40,562 nt of DNA from Gemmataceae bacterium (GTDB lineage: Bacteria > Planctomycetota > Planctomycetia > Gemmatales > Gemmataceae). The first letter of the stretch is position 1, and each line of letters begins with the position of its first letter. The notes under the pieces were generated by a model. The model was not told where the DNA came from. It searched no databases and saw only the letters and a program-made list of their open reading frames with translations. Shown piece by piece: positions 25,325 through 33,752 of the stretch. The position numbers were made by a program, and so were the translations under genes. The stretch covers positions 1 to 40,562 of the forward strand of contig JAIEMG010000096.1 in NCBI GenBank assembly GCA_019752375.1, written 5' to 3'.

Positions 25325-26281
25325 TCACGAGGTGACCGGAGCGGCCGGCTTGAGAAGTGCCGTGAAAGCTGTCTCGCCGCCCGATTCTTGCCAGAGCTTC
25401 CACCATTCCACAAAACGCTGTCGCTCGCACACCACGCGCTCCCGATGCCGTCGGAGCAAGCCGTTCAGACCGATCCGATAGCGGCGCCAATCGCCGGGAC
25501 GCGTCGCTTTCAGACGGTCGCGCATGGCGGTCAGGCGTTGGTTTGCCACGTGGCTGTCGTTCGCCAGTCCAAGGATTTCCTGCATCTCCTCGACCTTGAC
25601 GTAAAGCGTTACCTTGAAATCCGGCGCGAAACAGTCGGCGAAGACCTCCATCGCGTAGCGCAGGCGCTTGCCCATGATGCGCACCTGGTGCAAGTGGTCG
25701 TAATCTTCCAAGCTACCGCTCGCTGCCTGGTGCAACTCACGCAGTAGGCCGCCCAGCAACGGCTTTGCCAGGTCGAGCAGCACGTGAATCGGCTCGTCGC
25801 TCCGCGGCTTGTGGACCGCCGCGACCGTTTCGGCCAGCAGGCGCTCAAAACTGAAGGGATGATTGGGGCTTGCCGCGTCCAGCAGCGTCTGAGCGACAGC
25901 CCGTTGAGCCGTCGCGTAGCCAATCAGGAAATCCCAGGCCGGCCGCTGGCGTTCGGGCTGTGCTTCGGCGCTGCCCAGCGCGAGCAGGAAGACATCCCAA
26001 TCGCGCGCAGCTCCGGCAGCGCGGCGAATGCGTCGCAACTGCTTGCGTGCGGCCCGATATTCTTTCTCGGGAAGGCACAGCGAGAAGATCTCCAGCGCCG
26101 CGCCGGCCCGGCGCGTGCCGACACGCAGTTGATGGACGTGTTCCGGGTCTTTGTCGGCTTCGCGCAGCGCGAGCGGCAGATGATCGCGGACGACTTCCAG
26201 GCGCATGGCCAGCACGCGCCGCGCCGCGTCGGCCAGCGGCGTGCTCGACGTCAGCTCGGTGATCCACTTCCCGTCCGCCAT
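25325..26281 (-). CDS. CHAD-domain protein
   Basis: A 318-residue helical CHAD protein. CHAD domains bind inorganic polyphosphate through conserved histidines, lysines and arginines. Visible features are HVHQLRVGTRRAGAALEIF (first conserved helix), RKQLRRIRRAAGAARDWDV, DYDHLHQVRIMGKRLRYAME and FAPDFK. The duplicated H..R(V/I)..(K/R)R pattern of the family is present in both halves. No CYTH triphosphatase domain is fused. The frame is open back to 26365, but the ATG at 26281 starts the conserved part. Confidence 0.88.
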   Translation of the reverse strand: MADGKWITELTSSTPLADAARRVLAMRLEVVRDHLPLALREADKDPEHVHQLRVGTRRAGAALEIFSLCLPEKEYRAARKQLRRIRRAAGAARDWDVFLLALGSAEAQPERQRPAWDFLIGYATAQRAVAQTLLDAASPNHPFSFERLLAETVAAVHKPRSDEPIHVLLDLAKPLLGGLLRELHQAASGSLEDYDHLHQVRIMGKRLRYAMEVFADCFAPDFKVTLYVKVEEMQEILGLANDSHVANQRLTAMRDRLKATRPGDWRRYRIGLNGLLRRHRERVVCERQRFVEWWKLWQESGGETAFTALLKPAAPVTS

Positions 26282-26311
26282 CGCTGATTTGATTCCAGGT
26301 GCAACACAAGA

Positions 26312-26439
26312 ACCACGGATTTCACGGATCACACCGATAAATGAGACCTGCTTCTGTCGCAACACCTTTGCGCAGTATCAAGGATGAAGTCTTTGATGTT
26401 CTTACTGACGCCATCCGTGTTATCGGTGCAATCCGTGGT
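26312..26439. repeat. spaced inverted repeat
   Basis: Left arm 26312-26339 (ACCACGGAT...CACACCGATA) is the reverse complement of 26421-26439 (TATCGGTGCAATCCGTGGT) except for about nine extra bases in the left arm. Arms lie about 80 bases apart, between the CHAD and GTPase genes. Function unknown. Confidence 0.65.
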
Positions 26440-26451
26440 GCGCTTTTCCCG

Positions 26452-28395
26452 CTAACTCCCATACAACGATGCGACGGTTGCCGCTTGCTGCCGTTGTTCC
26501 AACCAGGAGGAAACGTCTTTCACCTTGCCGACCAGGTCCTCCACCTTGCGGCGTTCGCCGCGCAGTTCGTCGGCCAGGTCGGTCGGGATGGCGGAGTAAG
26601 CGCGTGATAGCGCCGTCTGCAAACGCTGCGACAGCATGCTCTGGAACTCGCCGCGGATCTTGATCCAGCGCAGCGGCAGCACCAACACGATCAAGATGTG
26701 CATGACAATGACCATCAACAATGTCGCGCCGAGTGGGATCAGCAAATCCGTCAGGACGGGCAGTTTCTCCAGCATGAAAATCTGCCAGAGGACCCAGGCT
26801 GCCGTCACGAAGAAGGTCAGGACCGGAAGCGTGTTGCCCAGAAAGATCAGTAAATTGTGCAGCCAGCGCCGCAGACCGCGTGGGTGCGACCACTGGCTTT
26901 CTACTTCTTCCAGCACCTCGATCAGCGCCTGGGCGAACCGCTGCCGCCAGTCGATGCGCGACGCCGATTCGGTACGGCTCGACAGGAGTTGCACCGGAAA
27001 GCCCTGCTCCTCGCCCTTCACGAGCAGGCTATCGGCCAGGGCCTTGCAGCGCATGTCCAGGCTGCGTTCGCCGGCTACCGTGCTACAAGCACGAGTGAAT
27101 TCCATCAGGTTCCAGCCCGGCTGCGGTTGCGGCGTCGAAGGTCCCATTTTTGGCACCATCGAGAAGCGATCGCCCAGTGTGCCCCCCATGTACTTCACGC
27201 GGTTGAACAAACTCAGGTATAGGCCCATCGGGCCGCGGAAGCGCTTCTGGCTTTCGACGGTGAAGTGATGCTCGATCTCGTTCTGATACGGGGCCAGGGT
27301 GTTGAGCAGGATGTTCGCCGTCTCACCGGCCTCCGCACCCAGTTCCCGGTCCCAGATGGAACGCGTGCGCTGGGCGGTTTCCGCCAGGTCGGGCGGGGCT
27401 GCGTCTTCGAGCGAGCGTTCCAGCTGTTCGAGCAATTGCGTGATGCCGCGCGCCTTGATCGCCTCAATTTCCAGGCGATTCAGGCCGGCCTCCAGCCAGT
27501 TGGTCAGGTCCATGAACTGCTCGCCTTCAGGCGCCTCGGCACCGCTGTTCTCGCCGTTGGCCTTGTCCACCCAGTGCTGCGCGTTGGTGCGGAACAGGAT
27601 CGGGTTCTGAAAGCCCTGTTCCTTAAGGTCGCCGAGCAAGTCCTCGTCGGGACGCTTGGCGATCGAAGGCGTGTGGAGGCAGCGATCCCATTTGTTGATG
27701 ACGAAGACCGAGGCCTTGCGCTTGCGCTGCTCGAGGAAGTGCTTCCACACCATCTCGTCGTGGTACTTTTCCGGCGAACCGACCCAGATGACGATGTCGG
27801 CGACCGGGACGACGCCGATGGTCTTCTCGCGGTTGACCGGATCGGTACTGTCGAGGTCCGGCGTGTCGACGATGACCTTGAATTGCAACGCCGGCCGATC
27901 GTGCGTCTGGAGATGACAGTTCCGCAGCAGCGGATCGAACTTCTCCGGCTTCATCGATTCGTGATAGTACACGACCGGGTCGCGCGTCGTGGGCCGCGCC
28001 CAGGACGCGTGTGCGATGGCGCCGCCGGCCAGGGCGTTCAGCAGCGTCGACTTGCCGACGCCGGTGCCTCCGATCAGCATGACGACCAGGTAAGGCCGCT
28101 CCGTGTCCAGCGCGTCGGCCTGGCGGATCAGATCGTTGCCGAGGCCTTCCAGTGTCGCCGCGCTGGAGTCGGACAGTGGATAGAGATGCTTGGCGCGGAG
28201 CCAGGCGCGGAGGAACTTCTCCAGATCGCGCAACCGAGGTGAAAGGGTTCGCAGCATTGGCTCGGTGCTGGTGGGCTGCTCGGCCTTGACGGTCTGGGTG
28301 CGATCGTCGCCGGGGTGCTGGGTAATGGCGTCCCGTTTCTTGACGGTCATGGTCGGATTGTCGTCGCCCGGCAAGAGGTCCGCGGGATTCGGCAT
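26452..28395 (-). CDS. dynamin-like membrane GTPase 1
   Basis: A 647-residue GTPase. The G domain has the P-loop GGTGVGKST (109-117), G3 DTPD (177-180) and G4 NKWD (234-237). A long helical stretch follows. Two membrane segments lie close together near the C-terminus (about 515-537 and 552-574; LLIFLGNTLPVLTFFVTAAW and LLMVIVMHILIVLVLPL). A final helical tail of about 70 residues follows. This layout fits bacterial dynamin-like proteins. The ATG at 28395 gives MPNPADLLPG; the upstream open frame to 28662 overlaps a palindrome and the neighbouring gene and is rejected. The second GTPase gene lies just upstream on the same strand, so the two may form a heteromeric unit. Confidence 0.8.
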   Translation of the reverse strand: MPNPADLLPGDDNPTMTVKKRDAITQHPGDDRTQTVKAEQPTSTEPMLRTLSPRLRDLEKFLRAWLRAKHLYPLSDSSAATLEGLGNDLIRQADALDTERPYLVVMLIGGTGVGKSTLLNALAGGAIAHASWARPTTRDPVVYYHESMKPEKFDPLLRNCHLQTHDRPALQFKVIVDTPDLDSTDPVNREKTIGVVPVADIVIWVGSPEKYHDEMVWKHFLEQRKRKASVFVINKWDRCLHTPSIAKRPDEDLLGDLKEQGFQNPILFRTNAQHWVDKANGENSGAEAPEGEQFMDLTNWLEAGLNRLEIEAIKARGITQLLEQLERSLEDAAPPDLAETAQRTRSIWDRELGAEAGETANILLNTLAPYQNEIEHHFTVESQKRFRGPMGLYLSLFNRVKYMGGTLGDRFSMVPKMGPSTPQPQPGWNLMEFTRACSTVAGERSLDMRCKALADSLLVKGEEQGFPVQLLSSRTESASRIDWRQRFAQALIEVLEEVESQWSHPRGLRRWLHNLLIFLGNTLPVLTFFVTAAWVLWQIFMLEKLPVLTDLLIPLGATLLMVIVMHILIVLVLPLRWIKIRGEFQSMLSQRLQTALSRAYSAIPTDLADELRGERRKVEDLVGKVKDVSSWLEQRQQAATVASLYGS

Positions 28396-28457
28396 GACAG
28401 CGGCTTCCTTTCGTATCAGTCCCGATGCAAAGCAGATTTCATGACGCGGCAGATGCC

Positions 28458-28524
28458 GTAGGGTCCGCTGTGCGGACCGATCTCGCTGCAACCGTGTGGC
28501 GTTGGTCCGCACAGCGGACCCTAC
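28458..28524. repeat. perfect 21-base inverted repeat
   Basis: Arms 28458-28478 (GTAGGGTCCGCTGTGC then GGACC) and 28504-28524 are perfect reverse complements around a 25-base spacer. It lies between the two GTPase genes. There is no T-tract, so it is more likely a dispersed palindromic element than a simple terminator. Confidence 0.85.
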
Positions 28525-28532
28525 GAGAACCC

Positions 28533-30356
28533 CTAAAATGTGGACCCCAGCTTCTGCGTCACCGCCTGGTCGAGCGCCTGTACCGCTGGCGGGATCCGTT
28601 TGAGCGCCAGCTGCAACCGCTCGAACGACGAGCCACCGGTCGCCGGCCACTGAATCATCCAATCGGCGAGCGGAGCGGAGATGTACTGCTGCACCAGCGC
28701 CAGCTGTCGGTCGCGTGTCTGCTCGCGCTGCGTGTCCACGTACTTGGAGCCGAGCAACTCGACCAGCTGCTGCGAAACCGCCGCCGCGACCGGCACCAGC
28801 AAGATGTCCAGCGCCACCGTGTGGCCCGCCGTCAGCACCGCGGCCACGATGGCACCCATGTCGATGGCGAACTTGCCGCCACGCAGCGTGTTCAGGAGCA
28901 CCGGGTTCTTTTCCAGTTCCTCATAGATGCCTCGGGCCGTGCGCTCCACCTCGTCGGCCAGTCCTAGCTGAAAGCTACGGAAGCCTTGCTGAAACCGCTC
29001 GCGCACCTGTTGCTCCAGACCGCCGCTTTCGAAACCTTTTTCGATGTGCGCCCAGACCGGATGGGCGCTCGAATGCCGGGCTGCTTCCTTGCGTAGGTGA
29101 TCGAGCCAGCCCTTCAGGGAGTTTTCGAGCACCGGAAGTTCCGGCTGCGTCGGTGCATCCGGGCGCGCCATCGACTTGCCGAGAAATCCCTTGAGCAGCC
29201 GGTACGGCGTCCGCAACACCCACAACGTATTGCTGACGATCTTGCCGACGCCCGGCAATTCGAGGAGCTCCAGCAGGCGGACCAGCGCCTCGTCGAAGCG
29301 GCGGAACTTCTCGGTATTCAGATACTCAGCGCGATAGCGGTTCTCGAACTCGGTCTGTCCCGCCTTGACGACGGTCTGCCAGTTCTGCATCGCCGCGAGG
29401 TCCTTGCGGGCGACGCTCAGCAGATGATCGGTGGCCGCGAGGAGAAAATTGGTTGCCATGCGGACCGATCGCCGGCGCGCCGTGCTGGCCGGGTCGCCGA
29501 GCACCGCAACCTGGTTCAGCAGCTGAATCCGATACTTCGCCGCCTTGCCTGCCGGATTGGCCAGCTCCTGCGCCGACATGAACGGGATGGCCAGGCAGTT
29601 GATGGCGCCGCCGGGCAATTTGCTAAGCACCGCACTCTTGAAGTGAGCGAGAAACGCCTGCGCATCGGCCTCGCGCATCTTGCACAGGCATACGACCACG
29701 GGTTTGCCGGCCTGGAGCAAGAGCTTCAGGAACTGCGTGGGCACTTCGTCGTTGTACCGCTCGTCGGAAGCGACGTAAACCAGCACGTCCGACAGACCGC
29801 AGACTTCGATCAGGCGGGGAATGTACCCCGACGCGGCCCAGGTCGTCATGTCCGGACAATCCCAGACGACGAAGTTGGCCAGCAGGCTCTTGCTGAAGTC
29901 GTCGGTCGCCACGCGGCGAACCTGGTACACGTCTCGATCGAGATTGGAGGGCGCCGGCTCGGTCAATCGCTGCAACGGCCCCAGGAAGCTGAGGTGGGCC
30001 GCCCAATCGATCTGGCCGTTGGCGCTGGTATAGGCGATGGGATGACGCGTGAATCCAGCCTGCGGGTTTGCCTCGGCCGTCATCGAACCAGTCAGCAGAT
30101 TGACAACGGTGCTCTTGCCGGCACTGGCGCCGCCGACCACGCAGGTGTGCAGCGGTTCGGGACGCTGGCCGTCGAGATAGGGGCCGACGGTGTTGCGCAC
30201 CAGGGCCGCCGCCAGGCGAAGCTGACTGGAATGGGGCGCCTGGTCGGGCTGCTGTCGGCAATAGGTTTCGAGCCAGCTAAAGTCGTCGGAGAGCTGGCTG
30301 ATGAGCGCGCGATGAGCGGGAGCCTGCGGGGTTTCAGCGGTCGCAGGGGTACTCAT
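28533..30356 (-). CDS. dynamin-like GTPase 2
   Basis: A 607-residue GTPase paired with the downstream one. The P-loop is GGASAGKST (75-83) and G3 is DCPD (166-169). The G4 position is unusual: LCKMREAD (224-231) instead of an NKxD motif, so nucleotide specificity may differ. The middle is long and helical (KDLAAMQNWQTVVKAGQTEF and similar). Near the C-terminus is a hydrophobic stretch (about 490-530; MGAIVAAVLTAGHTVALDIL) that may insert in a membrane. It is separated from the other GTPase gene by 137 bases containing a palindrome. A joint role in membrane remodelling is inferred from the pairing. Confidence 0.78.
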   Translation of the reverse strand: MSTPATAETPQAPAHRALISQLSDDFSWLETYCRQQPDQAPHSSQLRLAAALVRNTVGPYLDGQRPEPLHTCVVGGASAGKSTVVNLLTGSMTAEANPQAGFTRHPIAYTSANGQIDWAAHLSFLGPLQRLTEPAPSNLDRDVYQVRRVATDDFSKSLLANFVVWDCPDMTTWAASGYIPRLIEVCGLSDVLVYVASDERYNDEVPTQFLKLLLQAGKPVVVCLCKMREADAQAFLAHFKSAVLSKLPGGAINCLAIPFMSAQELANPAGKAAKYRIQLLNQVAVLGDPASTARRRSVRMATNFLLAATDHLLSVARKDLAAMQNWQTVVKAGQTEFENRYRAEYLNTEKFRRFDEALVRLLELLELPGVGKIVSNTLWVLRTPYRLLKGFLGKSMARPDAPTQPELPVLENSLKGWLDHLRKEAARHSSAHPVWAHIEKGFESGGLEQQVRERFQQGFRSFQLGLADEVERTARGIYEELEKNPVLLNTLRGGKFAIDMGAIVAAVLTAGHTVALDILLVPVAAAVSQQLVELLGSKYVDTQREQTRDRQLALVQQYISAPLADWMIQWPATGGSSFERLQLALKRIPPAVQALDQAVTQKLGSTF

Positions 30357-30456
30357 ATTGGGTGGTCCCTGGTTGATATTCCGTCCACGTTCTCCCGCCC
30401 GGAGAGCGCAGAGAACGATAGTAAGCCATTGATGCGTAGATTCTATCGAAAAGTGC

Positions 30457-31575
30457 TCAGGATCGGAATGCCCTGCGCGGACCGTTTCGATCCAAGCGAA
30501 ACGCGTCCAGCGAAATTGCCGGCCGCTGCCCGGTCAACAGTTGCTTCATCACCAGGGCGGTCGCCGGCGACAGCTGAATCCCGGAGCGGAAGTGTCCCGC
30601 CGCCACAAACAGGTTTTCGCATCCCGGCACTGCACCGAGAAACGGCAACCCATCCGGACTGCCGGGCCGCAACCCCGCCCAGCAGCGCTCGAGCGGCGCC
30701 TGCCCGAGCGCTGGCACAAGGGACTTTGCCAGGTTGAGCAGACCCGCGATCGCTTCGGAGGTGGTGCGCTTGTCGAAACCGGACGTTTCCTCGGTCGAGC
30801 CGATCAGAACGCGTCCATCCGGCCTCGGGACCAGATAGCGCTTGCCGAGACAGAGAACCCGGCGAAACAACGCTGCGCCCGTGTTCAGCAATGCAATCTG
30901 GCCGCGCACCGGATGAATGCCGGGCTGCCAGCCAACCGCTTCCAGCAGTGGATCGCTCCAGGCGCCGGTTGCCAGGAGAAACCGCCGCGCGCTGCGCGGC
31001 CCGGTGCTCGTTCGCAGACCGACGACGCGGTCTTCTTGTCGCTCGAAGCCGTGGACCGGACATCCCGGCGTCAGCTGAACGCCGAGAGCGCGACAGCCGG
31101 CCAGCAGCGCGTGCAAGTGGCGCGGGTTGCGCACCTGCGCCATTTCGGGCAGGTGATACGCAGTCGTGAGTTCCTTTGAGACGGCAGGTTCGAGCCGGTG
31201 CAGGGCCTTTGTGTCGAGCACTTCGAAAGCGATGCCTTCGCCACGCCATTCCTCGGCAGCGGCTGCCTCGTCCTCGCCCAGGAACTCCAGGCCGCCGCAA
31301 CGCACGAATCCATTGTCGAGACCGGTGCGCTCGCGCAACTCCGAGCTGAGCGACGGGAACAGCGCCACGCTTTGCGCCCGCAGCTGGTCGTAAGGTGAAA
31401 GAGTTGCCGAAGGACTGCCGGGGGGCAGAATGCCCGCGCCGGCCCAGGAAGCTTCCTGACCGAAATCGCCCTTGTCCAGGACTTCGACCTGGATGCCGTC
31501 CCGCGCCAGGAAGTAGGCGGTGGTCAAGCCGATGACGCCGCCGCCGATGATGCACACGTCGGGTTGCGAACTCAT
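30457..31575 (-). CDS. thiO: glycine oxidase-like FAD-dependent oxidoreductase (ThiO family)
   Basis: A 372-residue D-amino-acid/glycine oxidase-type flavoenzyme. The FAD-binding GGGVIGLTTAYFLARDG is at the N-terminus, and SWAGAGILPPGSPSATLSPY, LLATGAWSD, HPVRGQIALL, RYLVPRPDGRVLIGSTEE, CWAGLRPGSPDGLPFLG and VAAGHFRSGIQLSPATA are typical of ThiO, which makes dehydroglycine for thiazole synthesis. No other thiamine genes lie nearby, so the symbol is a best fit. The ATG at 31575 starts the FAD fold; the longer frame to 31785 crosses a palindrome. Confidence 0.83.
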   Translation of the reverse strand: MSSQPDVCIIGGGVIGLTTAYFLARDGIQVEVLDKGDFGQEASWAGAGILPPGSPSATLSPYDQLRAQSVALFPSLSSELRERTGLDNGFVRCGGLEFLGEDEAAAAEEWRGEGIAFEVLDTKALHRLEPAVSKELTTAYHLPEMAQVRNPRHLHALLAGCRALGVQLTPGCPVHGFERQEDRVVGLRTSTGPRSARRFLLATGAWSDPLLEAVGWQPGIHPVRGQIALLNTGAALFRRVLCLGKRYLVPRPDGRVLIGSTEETSGFDKRTTSEAIAGLLNLAKSLVPALGQAPLERCWAGLRPGSPDGLPFLGAVPGCENLFVAAGHFRSGIQLSPATALVMKQLLTGQRPAISLDAFRLDRNGPRRAFRS

Positions 31576-31615
31576 GCCGTTGTTATACTTGACGCGGTAG
31601 AGAATGACTGTATTC

Positions 31616-31667
31616 GGTGGGCCAGACACTCTTGTCTGGCCAGCCAGACAAGAGTGTCTGGCCCACC
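31616..31667. repeat. perfect 25-base inverted repeat
   Basis: Arms 31616-31640 (GGTGGGCCAGACACTC then TTGTCTGGC) and 31643-31667 are perfect reverse complements with a 2-base spacer. It lies between the divergent thiO and esterase genes. Each arm also contains the shorter inverted pair GCCAGACA/TGTCTGGC, so cruciform or nested hairpins are possible. Confidence 0.9.
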
Positions 31668-31684
31668 TTACCAGGGGTGTTGCC

Positions 31685-32509
31685 ATGCGAACGCCGTGGA
31701 TCGCGATTTTGATGCTCCTCTCGCTCGGCGGTGCCGTTCGTGCCGATGGACCCACCATTGGCGAAGCGACAAAGGACGACGGCATTCTGAATCATGAAGT
31801 TGAATCGGAGTTTCAGAAGGGACGCACCGCAATCAAGGTCCTGCTCCCGGACCGCCGGCACGAGAAGCAGCGCTTTCCGGTCGTTTATGTCCTTCCCGTC
31901 GAGGCGGGGACCGAAAGCCGGTTCGGCAACGGCCTGCGCGAGATTCAGAAGCTCGACTTGCACAACAAACTTGGCGTCATCTTCGTGCTGCCGACGTTCG
32001 CGCAGTTGCCCTGGTATGTGGACCATCCGACCGACAAGGCGATTCGTCAGGAGACGTATTTCTTGAAGGTGGTTGTGCCCTTCGTCGACAAAACCTATCC
32101 GGCGTTGGCGGAAGCGAAGGGCCGCTTGCTGCTTGGATTCAGCAAATCGGGTTGGGGCGCGTTCAGCTTGCTCTTGCGGCATGCGGATGTCTTTGGCAAG
32201 GCGGCGGCCTGGGATGCGCCGATGAACATGGAGCGGCCGCAATTCGGCATGGCCGACATCGTCGGCACACAGGAAAACTTTGAGAAGTACCGCATCGTGA
32301 AGCTGCTGGAGCAGCGTGCTGAGGACTTGCGGAAGGAGAAACGCCTGGCGTTGGTGGGATACGCGAACTTTCAGGAGCACCATCGTGCGCTTCACGAGAA
32401 GATGGAACAGTTGAAGATCGCCCACGAATATCGCGATGAGAAGAAGCCGAAACACACGTGGGACGCGGGGTGGATCGACGAGGCGGTGAAGTGGTTGGTC
32501 GCGCGGTGA
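31685..32509 (+). CDS. secreted alpha/beta-hydrolase, esterase-like
   Basis: A 274-residue protein with a Sec signal (MRTPWIAILMLLSLGGAVRA). The core is an alpha/beta-hydrolase of the esterase D type: strand RFPVVYVLPVEAG, then GFSKSGWGAF with the likely nucleophile Ser153, an Asp in AAWDAPMN, and a His in KHTWD near the C-terminus. Substrate unknown. AGGGG lies just before the ATG at 31685. The frame runs open upstream to 31604 but crosses the palindrome, so that extension is rejected. Confidence 0.75.
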   Translation: MRTPWIAILMLLSLGGAVRADGPTIGEATKDDGILNHEVESEFQKGRTAIKVLLPDRRHEKQRFPVVYVLPVEAGTESRFGNGLREIQKLDLHNKLGVIFVLPTFAQLPWYVDHPTDKAIRQETYFLKVVVPFVDKTYPALAEAKGRLLLGFSKSGWGAFSLLLRHADVFGKAAAWDAPMNMERPQFGMADIVGTQENFEKYRIVKLLEQRAEDLRKEKRLALVGYANFQEHHRALHEKMEQLKIAHEYRDEKKPKHTWDAGWIDEAVKWLVAR

Positions 32510-32565
32510 CAGGATCGCCGCTGGCGGCTTCGCGCTCCCGCGACGCCGCAAGCGGCAAACATCGT

Positions 32566-33510
32566 CTACTTCTTCTCCGTCTCCCCCGGGACCATCCAGA
32601 TGTTCCGATAGACCACCGGGTTCCCGTGATCCTGGAGGTTGATCGCGGCCGGCTTGGCGCTCTTCTTTCCGATCACGAAGTCCTCATGCACCTTGACGCC
32701 GTTGTGCAGGACGGTCGCCCGCAGGTCGCCCTTGTCGTCCGGCTTGATCTCGACATCGTACGTCTGCCAGGTCAAGGGCGGCAGACACATGTTGACCAGA
32801 GGCTTGGCGCTGCCGTAGAAAGCGCCGCATTCATCGCCCTTGCCTTCCAGGCCGAAGCTGTCCAGCACCTGGATCTCCTTACCGAGGATGTACACGCCGC
32901 TGTTGCCGCGTCCCTGGCCGCGTGCCTTGGGCTCATAGGGCGTGCGGAACTCGAGGTGCAGCTTACCGGTCGCGAAACCCTTCTTGCTGTTGGTGCCGCG
33001 ATAGAGCAGGTTGCCGTCCACGATGCGGCCGCCCCCCCACTCGCTGGCGTCCTTGCCGTCGAAAAGGATGACAGCGCCTTCCGGTGGCTTGGCACCGATC
33101 GTCGGGCTGGAGCGCTCCACGCGCTTGAACGAAAACTCCTTCGCCTTGTCCGCCTTACCCTTCAACTCGCCGTCGGCAATGCTGCCGGTCCAGGCGTCCG
33201 TGGCGAACGTGACTTGCTTGTCCGCCGTGGCGGCGACAACCTTGGTGCGTGTCTTGCCATCCCAGCCGGCGCCGGGGAGTCCACCCGCCAGGAAGTAGAC
33301 GTCGAATTTGCCGCCGCCCAGTGCCACCACCTGCGCACCGAACTTGCCCTTGTCACCGACATCGCCGACGTATTCGCCCTGCACCTTGAAGTCTGGGTCA
33401 GACTCGGCGGCCTTGGTGGTCAGGTCCGGTTCCTTCTTGTCCTGTGCAGGGCTCGTGGCGCCGAGTGCAACCAGCGAGAGGATGGTTCCAAACAACAACG
33501 CGCGTTTCAT
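32566..33510 (-). CDS. secreted DUF1080 (3-keto-disaccharide hydrolase-like) protein
   Basis: A 314-residue protein with a signal peptide (MKRALLFGTILSLVALGATS). The C-terminal 180 residues are a DUF1080 domain, a concanavalin-like fold: AVILFDGKDASEWGG, KLHLEFRTPYEP, GNSGVYILGKEIQVLDSF, QTYDVEI and AINLQDHGNPVVYRNIW. Some members cleave 3-keto sugars; the substrate here is unknown. The N-terminal 120 residues (VQGEYVGDVGDKGKFG) form a second domain common in planctomycete members. GGAG lies 8 bases before the ATG. Confidence 0.88.
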   Translation of the reverse strand: MKRALLFGTILSLVALGATSPAQDKKEPDLTTKAAESDPDFKVQGEYVGDVGDKGKFGAQVVALGGGKFDVYFLAGGLPGAGWDGKTRTKVVAATADKQVTFATDAWTGSIADGELKGKADKAKEFSFKRVERSSPTIGAKPPEGAVILFDGKDASEWGGGRIVDGNLLYRGTNSKKGFATGKLHLEFRTPYEPKARGQGRGNSGVYILGKEIQVLDSFGLEGKGDECGAFYGSAKPLVNMCLPPLTWQTYDVEIKPDDKGDLRATVLHNGVKVHEDFVIGKKSAKPAAINLQDHGNPVVYRNIWMVPGETEKK

Positions 33511-33681
33511 GGCGGGTCTCCGGATGGCGGACTCGCTGCTGCAGATGATGTCCGCGAGCGAGCGCACGGCGGGTGGGAAGAGTGCGGTCACGGACTACCG
33601 GTCGCCGGTAATCGTGCGTCCTCCAATCTACATCATAAACATACCGGAGCGAAGGGAAAATACGAGCGGCGCGGGGCTCAG

Positions 33682-33728
33682 CCCTCGAGCCCGACGCGCA
33701 AGCAAGGGGTGGCGGGCTGCCTCGAGGG
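33682..33728. repeat. imperfect palindromic element
   Basis: Arm 33682-33693 (CCCTCGAGCCCG) pairs with 33713-33728 (CGGGCTGCCTCGAGGG) apart from a few extra bases. The GCCCGACGCGCAAGC in the spacer resembles a sequence I recall as repeated in Gemmata-type genomes. It lies between the DUF1080 gene and the next hydrolase gene. Confidence 0.45.
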
Positions 33729-33752
33729 GCATGATCCCTTTCACCGCTCGCT

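Noticed and set aside
31576-31684. Possible TPP riboswitch for thiO
   Set aside because: The gap is filled by the palindrome and no TPP-type conserved core was found.
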